From NCBI GenBank assembly GCA_007922305.1, contig ML677351.1, positions 16,583,119 to 16,647,118 of the forward strand: DNA of 64,000 nt. Direction: 5' to 3'. Positions 23,565 through 34,884 of this stretch are shown here, in pieces (position 1 is the first letter of the stretch; each line of letters starts with the position of its first letter). The DNA comes from Dermatemys mawii. Taxonomy: Eukaryota > Chordata > Testudines > Dermatemydidae. The position numbers were made by a program, and so were the translations under genes. The notes under the pieces were generated by a model. That model saw only the letters and a program-made list of their open reading frames with translations. It did not search any database and was not told the DNA's origin.

Positions 23565-24233
23565 CGGGGTGGGCAAATTATGGCACATGGGCCACATGTG
23601 GCCCGCTGGTCATTTTTATCCAGCCTGCGGCTGGGTCGAGCGCCCTCCACCGTGGGGTCCCGCGCTCCCCGTCCAGGGCGCCGGGGGCCAGGCCAAGCGT
23701 CGTCAGCCATGGGGTCCTGCGCTCCTGGGCGCTGGTGGCTGGGCCTAGCGCTGCCAGCTGTGAGGCCCGCGCCCAGCTGAGCACAGGTAAGTGGGGATGG
23801 GGGAGGTTGGAGGAGACTTAGGTAGTGGGATCCCGGGGGGTGGTCATTAGGGTGGGGGGTCTCGGGAGGAGACAGACAGGGAACAAAGAGCAGGGGGCTT
23901 ATATAGGGGGTGGGTCCCAGAGGTGGTGGTTAGGGGTGTAGAGGGATTGGGGGAGGCAGTCAGGGAATAAAGAGCAGGGGGCTTAGATAGGGGGTTGGGT
24001 CCTGGGGGGTGCAGTTAGAGTGGGGGGTCTTTGGAGGAAGCGATCAGGGGACAAGGAATGGGGGGGTGTTGGAGGGGTCGGAGGTTCTGAGGAGGGGTAT
24101 TCAGGGGGTGGTAAGTGGGTGGGAGTCAGATGGAGGGGAAGGCTGTTTGGGGAGGCACAGCCTTCCCTACCCGGCCTCCGCACAATTTTGGAACCCAGTG
24201 TGGCCCTCGGGCCAAAAAGTTTGCCCATCCCTG
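23565..24233 (+). mobile_element. hAT element (669 bp) carrying an 84-bp minisatellite
   Basis: The left end cggggtgggcaaattatgg and right end ttgcccatccctg are inverted repeats of the CAGGGGTGGGCAAACT type. The target duplication GGTTAGAT is exact at 23557-23564 and 24234-24241, fixing both edges. The left arm has the gggccacatgtggcccg palindrome typical of this family. The middle has expanded into a G-rich minisatellite of period 84. No transposase is encoded; overlapping frames up to 120 codons on both strands reflect GC-richness only. Confidence 0.9.
23794..24130. repeat. 84-bp minisatellite, about 3-4 imperfect units
   Basis: The landmark agggaacaaagagcaggggg at 23878 recurs as agggaataaagagcaggggg at 23962 and as aggggacaaggaatg at 24046, a constant spacing of exactly 84 bp. 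The unit is rich in G runs (gtggggggtc, gggggttgggtcc), so the plus strand has G-quadruplex potential. The array lies wholly inside the hAT element. Confidence 0.8.
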
Positions 24234-24244
24234 GGTTAGATGCA

Positions 24245-25885
24245 GGTTTTCCAGGACTGCCAGTCCCCTAGCTCCACAACAGGGAGCCTATAAACCCTGG
24301 AAGCCTGGCCACAGTGGAACTACCTTGGAGGTGCAGACCATGGGAGCCCAGATGTCCTTGGCTCCACAGAAGCCCACATGGTGAGCTCTCAGGGTATCAG
24401 GCAGGTTTCCAGCAGACAGTTTTCCTTTGGAACCCTGACCGTGATTTGACAAAAGTTAATTGAAACAAAGATATTTTGATGAGACGTCTTGACACTTCCT
24501 GACAAAATCTTGCTTAGTTAGACAATTTCTGACCAGCTCTAGTCTGGAGTTCTGGAAGCGGTGATGAGTCCTCAAGTGCTGAAAGATGATTATGACAAGG
24601 CTGGGGAATAAGAATGCCCTATTTTAGCTGATAGAATAGTTTAAAAAACATCATCAGATCCTCAAGATGCTCTGCTAGCAGCATCACTTCAGGTTTTCCC
24701 AGGTTGAACTTTAAACTACTGATCTACATCCAGGTCTTAATCTCCACCAGACACTGGGGTACCTTATGGAACTGGGGAAGGCCTCATGATGTTTTTCAAG
24801 ATTGAGATGGAAAAATTAAAAAATACATGCTTTGTTTTCTTGACAAATACTGAACACTTCTGTCAGATACTATGGATGTATAGTGGCTGTGACTTTCCTC
24901 TCATATACACAAATGTAAATCACGGGAAACACATATGTGAAAAACTAGTGTAAGTGAGAGGAGAATCAAGCCTATAGCTTTATCCTACTTGCCAATTAGT
25001 TGCATTTCTACTGCTCCATTTTTTTCCTCGTACGTATACAGTTTCAGATTAATATCTGTGGTTCATTTAGCAGGGAAGAAAGTGTGCAGATTATCTTTCT
25101 TAATACAAAATTGCAGTCTGTCAGTATCATGCACCCTAAAGACAGGCTTATCTGTGAAACCTCCATACAATTATTGTATAATGAATTCCGACCTGTTCAT
25201 TAAAAGAGAAAATCACCACAGAGACCTTTTAAGGCTAATCATGTATGCTGTATGATTGGACGTAAGTACAGTGTAAACTGAGCAGGCAGAAAAGAACTTG
25301 TCTCTGTAGTGATCTTTTATTGTTCAAAGTTTACAAATTTTGCATTCAACCTATTTTATTTAATGAGAATTTTGGTAGAGCAACATAGAGCAAAGAAGTT
25401 TTGATTCAGGTAAAATTAACTCCAATCAATCAGCCTTTCCCGTTGTTTTTATTCAACGAAATGCTCAATGCCATTGCATTTCTGACCAGTTGAGATGAGC
25501 CTGAATAAAACTCACAAGCAAATTGAACTTAACTTGGGTGGATTTTTATACCTCTTGTTGAGGTGCTAGTGTTTACAAAGTTGTTTTTTTTCCCCCTGAA
25601 TCTAAATGTGTAGCTTTTTAAAATGCCAAATGACTTTCTTGATAGAAAGTCAGTCACCTTTTATATGAACAAAGAGCTGGAATTTGGCAGAGTCCCACAC
25701 TCGAAGCCAATAAAGCAACTTAACTAGTCATTGTATAAAAAGTAAAATGCTCAAAGATATGGAAACGCAGACAGAAAACAGAGTAAGAATAAAGGTTGAA
25801 CTTTTGACAAAGCAAAAATGTTAATAGTGGGGTATTCCAATGGTAGTATTTATCATATCTAATTATATTTACTGGAAAAAGGGGT
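24245..25885. other. Unannotated stretch
   Basis: No gene is supported. 24250-24420 repeats short phrases also found at 23400-23550 (ccctggaagcctgg, gaagtactgagagccctgg), so the hAT element probably landed in an older GC-rich repeat. From 24430 on the DNA is AT-rich with no recognised element. Confidence 0.4.
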
Positions 25886-25889
25886 ATAC

Positions 25890-26230
25890 AGCAAGGTGGC
25901 CAAGTTTACAGATAAGTTAGTTAGGGTTCTCAAGGCTAGAAAATTTTATGAGAAACTTCTGAGGGACCTACCAACAAAAGGTGAACATGCAATATAATTA
26001 GAAATGAAATGTTATGACAAATGCAAGATAATGCATGCTGAGAGGTATAATTTCAACGATTCATATTCATTGCTGATTTCTAAAGGAACTGCAATCACAT
26101 AGGAAAAAATCTGGGTATCACTGTGGACAATTTAATGAAAATGTTTGCTCAATATGCTGCACCAGTCAAAAAAGTAAATAAAAAGATGAGATCGATCTGA
26201 AAATGGCTTTTCTCCTATGTAAAATTTTGA
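25890..26230 (+). mobile_element. Degenerate CR1 LINE body fragment
   Basis: The order of phrases (gccaagtttacagataag, aagataatgcatgc, ctgggtatcactgtgg, gcaccagtcaaaaaagtaaa) follows the C-terminal half of CR1 ORF2 in sense orientation. Many stops and gaps are present. It is an old, 5'- and 3'-truncated relic. Confidence 0.5.
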
Positions 26231-27289
26231 CTAAAACAAAACACACCACCACAATCAGTATACACACAATAAGCTCAAACACTCTGAAGCTTAGTATGTT
26301 TGTTGAGTCAGTGTGATTCAATGGAAACAATTACAAGCATGGCTGAAAGCTCTTTTTGGTTGGCATACCACCAAGCTAAATCATCATTGGGAATTGCAGT
26401 CTGTTACCACATCCAGTTTTTAAGTTCTGTGTCATTTTTGGCCTTTTTTACAAACATGACTTTATGAATTACACCCAAGAATGTTGTGTGTGTGTTTGTG
26501 TATACACAAGGAGTACCCTTATTTACCTTCTTATAACATAACGATAAGAAGACAGTAAATATCGAAAGGCAACACATTTGACAATGATAGGTGGAAATAC
26601 TTTTTTTATGAAATGCATAATTATCATTTGTAACTCAGTGTCACTGGATACCCTGTGAGGCTAAGAGCTTAAAGTGATTCATATAGTCCAGAAATTTATA
26701 TGGATAAAGAGAACATTCACAGATATATTAGATAAGGCAAATAATTTTAGAAGGTATATAAACTTTCATGCTTCAAGGTACAGTCAACATAAAACTGACA
26801 AGAATTAGGAAAATAACTTCTCCTAGGACCAGATATGTCTATTTCAGGGTAACTGTATCTGTACCTTCCTCTCTAGAGACCTGGAGTATATAGTCCAGTC
26901 TCCAGCTGTCACCTGTCTCTGGACAGGAACCCCTGTCCCACTTCTTTCTGACTGACGTGTTTTAAGATTACACAGCTCCTTGCCGCATGCTACAGTTTGA
27001 GCCCATATATGTAAATCTCCCCAGTGGCTGGTACAGGGATGGCACCTCTCGGGGAATAGGAAGTTGAAACTTGAGTGATTCACCTTAATCACTCCTCAGC
27101 ACCCCCATGTTCTTAGTTTCTGATGCAGCTGTGGCAGTCATCCCTCCCTGGCATTGCATACATAAACCATTCATACACTGAACGCAATATAGTCCCCAAA
27201 AATATCACATGTAGTTGCAATATCTGACACAAAGTAACCATATGTTCATTCACTATAGGGATTTTGTATTTTCTTCTGACGTTCTGGCT

Positions 27290-27372
27290 ACTATCAGTGG
27301 CAAGATTCTGGAGTAGATGGACCACTGGTCTACTCCTGTATGGCAATTTGTGTGTTCTGCTAAACATGTAAT
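27290..27372 (+). mobile_element. CR1 3' terminus remnant
   Basis: The phrases caagattctggagtagatgg and cctgtatggcaatttgtgtg match the CR1 3' terminal region (gggctagatggacc...cagtatggcaattc). Only the last 80 bp or so can be recognised. Confidence 0.45.
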
Positions 27373-27899
27373 CTAGTTGTATAGCAGAGGAGAATAAAAA
27401 TTCAAATAAGACAGTATCCCTTTACTTTCATCTTAGAAGTTTTACAAATTACTTTTATTCAGATGATCTGAAGCTTTGATTTCTTTCCCTTTCACTGCCC
27501 CCTCCTTCTTCTCTTGGGTTGTATTCTCATTTATTATCATAGTCTAATCAAGAAAATTACAGTCTTTCATAAAGAGGGGCTGAAATAGCCACAGCTATTC
27601 ATAACACTCTAGTTTTCAAGAGACCACTTAGTAGTCAACTGCTGGCATATAACAAAGGATTTGTTATTATGATGTTACCATCACAGGCAGAAAACATAAT
27701 AGTGTTTCCTCTATGTTCTTTAAAGCCTGCAGTGAAAACAAGACGATACGGTATTTCTGATTTTAACATTATACAAAATGTAGTGTGTGCATGTTATATT
27801 CAGTAAACTAATCTCCTGAAATTAGACTGCAACTATCCTAGATATTTGACTTTCCATAGCAAAAGTCCATGTAATCTTTTAACAGCACTGACACTCAAT

Positions 27900-27975
27900 A
27901 AAACAATAGGTCAAATTCAGCTCTGTTGTAAATCCATTGAAGTAGAATTACGCCAAGTTCAATCTGGACCACTGA
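27900..27975. repeat. Ancient palindromic repeat with CCATTGAAGT core
   Basis: The sequence tcaaattcagctctgttgta ... tccattgaagtagaattacg ... caagttcaatctggacc reads as two inverted arms about a CCATTGAAGT centre. It fits the old palindromic repeats common in sauropsid DNA. Confidence 0.4.
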
Positions 27976-29053
27976 GAGGTTTTTTAGTAAATGAGAGGTT
28001 CACATTCTGGAAAACTCTGATCAAAGAAGAGCTACATAATTTGCAGCTTATTTTCCTTTTTTTTTTTAATTGAAGCATAACCCTCATATGGGCAGGTACT
28101 ATCCCGTACTAACAGCTACATGCCCCCTACACCCAGGTCACTTCTGCAGTTTACATATGTGATTGGCACAGGTACTAGGGTGATTGGAGCATGTTCTACA
28201 CTACTTCCATAAGCAGGGAGCTCACAAGTAAGATGTTTGGTACTGCTGTTTCAGCAAATGGAGAAAAAGCAGGAGAAATATCGTAGCAATGGACAAGCCT
28301 GTCCCATTCCTGTTATGAAAGTCTTCTTTTTCCTGCTTCCTCTAAATCTGAAAACATCTGGCAGCATATTCTGTGTTGGAGCAACCTCTCTTCCTGTTAC
28401 TACCGATTGCTCTTCCTCCCATGTCCATGACAGAGAAGACTGCCATGAATAGACCTCTAGATTGGGCTTGCCTCTTTCTCTTGCCCAGTTCTCTGCTCCT
28501 CCTGGGAGCACATGCATGCTATCTTCCAGGCTTTCCTTATATATAAAAGTATGTGTGTGTTGGGGGGGATACCCCTATGTAGAGAGCCTGCATGAAGCTT
28601 ATCCAGAGGTGAAATACACTTAAACACACTTTTCGTAACTCCAGTAGTGCATAGACCTTGTCCAAACAATTTTCTCATAGCTGAATTTCATCTAGAATGT
28701 TCTCCTTAAAACATTTTGTAAAAATCACTATCCTGTTCCCAAATCTCTCCCTGAGGCCCACTTCTATTGTGATGTCTGTAACTGACAGTCACTACTGAGT
28801 AGGCAGGGTGACAGTAGGACCTTCTGACATTAATATTTACGTAAGTGGGGGCTCACTGGGATTTGGATAGCTGTGGTTTTCTTACTGGATTGCCACTAGG
28901 GTTGACCCAGCTAGGATTGAACTAGAGATCTCCAGAACTAAATGACTCTGCTTAAACTATAGAATCAAGGCTCACTAGGGAGGGCTGTCACAGACTCACA
29001 TCCTCTGTGGATCAGTGCAATGGGGACCTGTAATGCATATGTGGTGGGGCAAT

Positions 29054-29266
29054 GTGCTGTATGAGGGTATGATTTCTGAAGAGCACTAATGTGTTGTGCA
29101 TTAATTGGTCCATATAGACTGCTGGTATTCTTTAACATAGCACTGTTTGAAACAGTAATATGTTAAAGTGCACTAGGAAGCCATTAGTGTGCACCAGCAA
29201 GGTCTACCTGGATCATTAATGCTCAACACATTAATGCACTTTAGAAATCATACCTCTTACAACTCG
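29054..29266. mobile_element. Palindromic MITE, about 213 bp
   Basis: The left arm (tgtatgagggtatgatttct..., then aatgtgttgtgcattaatt and gactgctggt) is matched by the complement of the right arm (accagcaaggtctacctgg, aatgctcaacacattaatg, agaaatcatacctcttaca). The centre is the near-perfect ctgtttgaaacag at 29143-29155. The left arm lacks about 22 bp present in the right. A single strand would fold into one long hairpin. It is non-coding; its superfamily is not certain because a target duplication was not found. Confidence 0.75.
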
Positions 29267-29446
29267 GAAAGCAGAGAGGGCCATATTACCGCAAAAAACC
29301 CAGCTGCGGGCCAAAAAGCCTTGCCCCATCCGCTTCCCCCCACCCCACCGCTTGGTTTGCCCCACCCCTACTCACCCACTGCGGGCCGCATAGTGAGCCC
29401 ATGCGGGCCGCAAGTGGCCCCCCGGGCCACATGTTCTGCAGGCCTG
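29267..29446 (-). mobile_element. GC-rich hAT-like terminal fragment
   Basis: Next to the palindrome lies a CpG-rich block with repeated gcgggccgca and ccccgggccaca phrases, ending ttctgcaggcctg. This end resembles the CAGGCCTGCA-type terminus of a turtle hAT family. The other end and target duplication are not recognised. Frames of 95-98 codons here are GC-rich by-products. Confidence 0.4.
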
Positions 29447-30542
29447 ATGGAGAGGTACCTTTTATATACATTTGTATACATTTAGTATACATTTCTACAT
29501 TACCCAGGTGCAATGGGATCTCCACCTGGATTTGAATTGTGTATGGGGTGGGAGGACAGCTATCGAAATACAAATATTAGAGAAACTACTCTGTGAAGAT
29601 GCCTTGCCATTTCATATGCCTTAAATTATTGTGCTGTTCCTCAGTGCTAGATTCTAGATTAGAAAAAGGACTCCTCTGTGGTGTGGGAGAGGGAGAGGAC
29701 TAGGGAAAGAATACAGATTCCTTCATCAGGGTCTTCTGTCAGAACATCATCAACCCTCTTTTATTTCTTGAGATAAAGGAAATTTATTTAGCAAACTAGT
29801 GTCTATGAGAAGGACTGATGGTTACATCAAGTGCCCTTTCCCACATAGCATGAGAGAAGTGTGGTCACAACAGCAAGAAGTTCATTTTCCTATCTTGAGG
29901 TAAACAACTAAAGGTGTCAAAACTTTTATATAGACAGTGACCAATTGATTTTGTATGTCTTCTCAGATGGCATTATTCTGAAAATCCCTCAAGTGTGAAA
30001 ACAATGTTTCTTTGTTTGTTTGTTTTTTGGTGGAAGTTCCTTCCTTCAATTTGAAGAATTTAGATAATTGTTGTTTCTATCTGATAAAAAATATACTGGT
30101 TGGAAGTTTTGCTCAAAATGTGTTATGCGTTCATATCTTGTGATCTGGGGATTGTAACTTGAAGTGCAGGCATGATTACTTCATGTAATGCACTATTCTG
30201 ATTTTTTTTATATGTGATAAACACATTTGTAAAAATGAAAACCTGGTTGTGAATAATTCAAACTGAAAAATGTGCCAAATGTGGAATATGAATTGTTAGC
30301 CCAGTCTAGAATTTATATTAAGCTGAAAAGAACTTTTAACATTTTCTAGGCAGCCATGAGTTGAAGATAATAGCGGGAAGGGGTTGCATGGGGAGAGATG
30401 GAAGAAATGATCAGATATAAGACATTCCAAAATCATAACTCTGCAGACTAGTATCTGTCAGTAGGATTGGCTTAATATTGCATGTCAGGGAGTTTTTTTG
30501 AGGGCGGGAGGGGAGTGTGGAGGGATGTTGTTTGTCAGATAA

Positions 30543-31430
30543 GCTCTGGATTCACAAAGAAACTTAGAGAAAGAGATCCTGAGTGTCTCCATGCCTGAAT
30601 TTTATGCCCCTATAAAATCATTGGGATTCACAAAGTCCATCATAGGCACGTAGACACCCTATACAATGAATAATGAGAGATTGGCACCTTAGAGGGAATT
30701 TGGAGCCTAAACCTGGGCTGCAGGGAGCTGCCTCCCTCTGCTTGAGATTCTCAGCTATAGTCTCCTGGAGTTAGGTACCTATGCCATTTCTGTAAGAAGC
30801 TAGAGGTGTAGGGAGGGAGAAGAGGGAGAGGAGACCCTCCCTCATAACTTTAATGACATTCATTATGGTACTCACCTGGGTGTGGGAGACCCCTGGTTCA
30901 AGTTCCCCCTCCTTCTGGAAAGGAGAAGTGTTTTGAACAGTGATCTGCTACCTCTCTGGTGATTGCCCTAACTACTGGCCTATGAGATAGTCTTATGTGG
31001 GATGGGAGGTCCCTCAGTTACTCCTGCTGAAGATGTTTCTCTGTGGCTAAGTAATTAGTCATTGCAGCTAGGGGACTGGATCCTGGGTTTCCCATCTCTC
31101 CGGTAAATGCTCTAACCAACAGGCAACACAGACATTCTCACATTTGCACACTTCCCCTCTTTCTCTCTCTAGCTCAATGATTCTTTCATTATTGATCTGT
31201 TTCTCAGCATGCAACAGCCCCATGACAGATGCCCAGATACCTCAGCCTCAATGTGCTGCACAAACCAGAGGAGTACTTCTACTGTAAAAATTTAGGTGCC
31301 AAGTGCATTTAGTCACCTACAGTATTCAACAGGAGCTTTTCAGGAGTTGTGAGAATTACAAGTGAGGCCTGATTCCAGGGTTTCAACATCTAAAGTGGCA
31401 GACTCTTAAGTCCTTTTGTGAACCAAGCCC
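30543..31430. mobile_element. PIF/Harbinger-like non-autonomous element (888 bp)
   Basis: Left end gctctggattcacaaag and right end cttttgtgaaccaagccc (complement gggcttggttcacaaaag) are inverted repeats. The flanks are TAA at 30540-30542 and TAA at 31431-31433, the 3-bp TWA duplication of PIF/Harbinger. The interior holds gcctaaacctgggctgcagg and two blocks (acctgggtgtgggagaccc and gactggatcctgggtttccc) with a ggttcaag phrase resembling a Pol III B box, though no A box at proper spacing was seen. No transposase frame. Confidence 0.7.
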
Positions 31431-31434
31431 TAAG

Positions 31435-34245
31435 TGTGTGCCAAGTTTTTCAAACATTCAGTTTTTGCCATTTAATACCATGATAATGAAGACAAGATTC
31501 CAAGAACAAAAATATGGGCCTCTGAAGCCAGAATTCTGCCCTCAGCTACAGCATACAGTTTGCATCTTGTTAAAATATGGCAACTGAAATGTCATGTTTG
31601 CCCCCTAGAAGGCTGGATTATCAACTCCATCCTCTTATGAAGTGAGGAGGGTGTATCCACTCATCAGTAGATAGCTTGTGTTTGTGAGAAGAGTCCATAG
31701 CAGAACCCCATGAAAGAAAGATTATTTAGATGGGCCCATTCTAATGGTTGTGATCATTTAACCAAGCCCTGCAACATATAACCTAGCCACAAAAGTCAGA
31801 AGAGTGTTTTAGAAGAAACCATCTACCAGGAAAGGGCACAGTCCTTTCTGTGTGCAAGGGGCAGGGATGTGAAGGAGGAGAAAATTTATCCAGGCATTGA
31901 ATTCCCTGGATTCTATAGTTCAATTGACTTGTTCTGTGTAGTACACACTGTGTTAAATGATGCCTAGGGTTATATTATTAACTTTGAGAAAGACAGATAA
32001 AGTACTGTAAAAATATGTGAAACTGCATAGTAAATTGTGAGATGGCTGCATGTATTCTCTTAGTAATTTTTTTGTGGGGGTGGATATTTTTGTCTTGATA
32101 ACACAGTACAAGTCACTTCATTGAAACTGAAGCATTCTTTTAAATATTACATATGAAATTGAGAGGTTCCCAAATTGGGACCTTAAGTTCAAATGCTTCT
32201 GAAGGCTCGAGGTCAACCCACTTTTGCCATTAATAATTTCATCCCAAACCTAAAGAAAGAGAGACCTTGTTTCTTGTTCACATATGGCTGAAATCATGCA
32301 CAACAGTTCTCAAAATGCCCTCTTATTGCAGAAATCTCGTGGGGAAAGTTGAGAATGTGGCATTTTATCATTCAAATTATTGAATTTAACTTATGCTTCC
32401 TATGTTTTTCTGTTTGCTTTTAATGGATTTGCTTTCTTTGAATTTTGCTAAGGGATTTTTATTATACCACTTGATATAGGAGCAGATTAGTTTTGCCCCA
32501 TGTATTGAAATTGGATTCAATAGCATCAAAATCACATTACCTTTTTTCACAAAAATCTCACGAGCTAAGCTCTGACCTTAGCCCTGATGATCCTGCCTAA
32601 TGTATAGTTTAAGTTTGTCGGAAAAAATTCCATCAAAACTCTTTTTCATATGCCCGGAAGACATAGTTTAAACCAGGGAGCCTGGTCTGTAGAGGGAAAT
32701 GGGAACAGAAGATAGCCATATGACACTTCCCATGAGGCACCTTGGTGACATTTCTGAATTGAACTATTTCAGAACTAAATGAACTAAAACATTTTTGGTT
32801 TTCATTTTCTAAAAAGACAAAATTATACATGGAACAAAATCCCAGTATTCCATGCCCAGCTCTATTATATATGGCATTTTTGAGGAACTATCTATCATCT
32901 GAAAACTTCAGACCCAGTCAGCCCTGTGGCATCCTCTTTACAAAAGGTATATGGAGCATATCATCACATTGCACTATGATTCCATATGGATTATTGCAGT
33001 CGTACAGCAAGCCTGTATCATAAAAGAAGCATAGTTCACGAGATAATTTTTTTAAAAGCCATTTGACTCACCCTTCAAGATGCGCATTCCACTAGGCACA
33101 TCAGCATGACAATGGGAAGAAACTTGCACTGTCATGAAGCAAACTGCATCTGTTCTGTGAATAAACTGGGGACTTCTGTTTTCAGGGCTGTCAAAGCAAC
33201 ACCTTTTATGAATACTAAAACTATAATGTAAATCTTGTTAAGAAAGTAAAGCTTATTGCTGCTAATTCTTTTTCATTATTTTAAGACTACCCCTTCCTTA
33301 GACTAGTATTACGTGAACACTGTCCTAGAGTAGCTTAATTGGTCATATTGCCTACTCTTTTAAATTTTGTCTTTTGTATTGCTACACTCTCAATTTTCAC
33401 ATTGAACTTCAAAGGCTAGAATTAAGTCTTCTTCAAACTGAACATTTGAGCAATAAGATCAGTTTTATTCTATTACCTCCTATTTTCCACCACCAAAATC
33501 TCTATCAAAAGAAAGGGAAGGAGTAATGTGTGCATCATTTACACTTCCTCGCCAGCTGACAAAGAAATGTATAGGTGCTGTAAATTTGAAAAATGATTTT
33601 TTTGCTGTGTACAGTGTTCATAATTACTGCATGTGCTACAGTTCAACTCTAACTAGTTTGCTTCCTGTCTCCCTATTTATTATCTATGACCCTAATCATT
33701 TACACTTTGTACTATGGAAATCTAACAAATCCTTGGTGTATGTGGCTGAGCCGTGCACAGCTGGTGCAACAGTAGATTAAGTTGGCCATGCACTAAACTG
33801 AATGATTGATGGCTCAGGTTTTCATCTACTAAAGTGCAGTTTTGTTACATAATTACAAGAATTATATGCAGCACTAAGATAATTTCCTGACTCTAAATGG
33901 AAGGGTTGTTCTGACTGAGTTATGAAAGAAATTATAAACAAATTTATGGAAACAACATCTGTTGTACACATGCAAACAAAAAAAAGCTATTTTAATAAAT
34001 AAATAAATTATTTATCTCTTTGCAGCTATTTATAAGAAAAAGGGGAAAAACAAAGAATTGTAGTCTATGTACATAGCCTTTTTTGCAGAAAAATAAGTAT
34101 TAAAATTGTTAAATCCAGTGACACAAAATGTAAAAAGTGCACGCAGAATGAAATACTGAGTTTTAACTTTCACATCCATTTGGTGCCTGATTTTTGAGTC
34201 TATGTAACATCTTGCTTATTACAATCCTAACTGTGGAGTATCTAA
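31435..34245. other. Unannotated AT-rich stretch
   Basis: No gene or named repeat was supported. An (AATA)n run lies at 33993-34012. Frames of 64-84 codons at 32633-33023 and 33526-33780 match nothing known. Confidence 0.45.
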
Positions 34246-34246
34246 G

Positions 34247-34880
34247 TGTGATAGGTTGTGCTCCCCATGCTAGCCCTGAAGAACTGAATTAGGTCAGCTG
34301 GGTCCAATCAGCTGATTAGTCTGCAAAGAGGGGAATTTTAGGTGGGAGGCAGCTAATTAGAGAGAAGCTCACCTGCAAGGGACAGGTAGGGCTTCTACAA
34401 AAGCCCGGAGGCTGGCAACAGAAAGGTTGGAAACAGAAAGGTAGCAATCACTTCTTGGGAAGATGAGTGAGTGCTTGGAGATTGTAGACACAAGTTATCT
34501 AAAGTTGCTTTCTAGAAGGAGTCAGGGAAGAGACTGGCATACCAGAGGAGGAGGAGGAGCAGGAGTTATGGAAAAGTAGCAAGGTGCAGAAAATGGACCT
34601 TGGCTGTTATGTAGAGGGTTCGAGACCTGGAACCCAGAGCAGAGGTTCCTCTGTCAGCCAGTGTGAGAGTGGCACTGCAAAGCAGGAGACTGCCTGAAAC
34701 TGCTGGAGAATAGGAACCTGGATTCCCTCCCTGAGAAGGGAAACCATAACAGGGACCTGGCCAGAGGGCTGAGTCATGAAAGGGTTCTGAGACTGAAAGG
34801 GGCTGTAAAGGAGAAACTGAGGGGTTATAATACGCAGGAGGCAGTGCCATCCAGCAGTGAATAGAGCAAACCCATCCCAC
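34247..34880 (+). repeat. LTR-like interspersed repeat beginning TGTGATAGG
   Basis: The segment starts tgtgataggttgtgctccc and carries tccaatcagctgattag, a CCAAT-box-like phrase, then ttctacaaaagcc in a TATA-like position, as expected for an LTR U3 region. Later phrases (gacctggccagagggctgag) recur at 2913-2930. The right end is unclear, no target duplication was found, and no gag/pol/env frame is present. The 157- and 101-codon reverse frames at 34566-35039 are chance frames in this repeat. The LTR reading is an inference. Confidence 0.45.
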
Positions 34881-34884
34881 TGAG

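Larger units (their letters stand above)
26235..29050. other. Mostly unannotated stretch
   Basis: Apart from the CR1 remnant at 27290 and the palindromic relic at 27900, no element or gene could be supported. A CT-rich patch at 28390-28500 yields opposed frames of 71-88 codons that look like chance. Confidence 0.4.

Noticed and set aside
23782..23792. Strong-looking donor caggtaagtg
   Set aside because: It lies inside a hAT element with proven ends.
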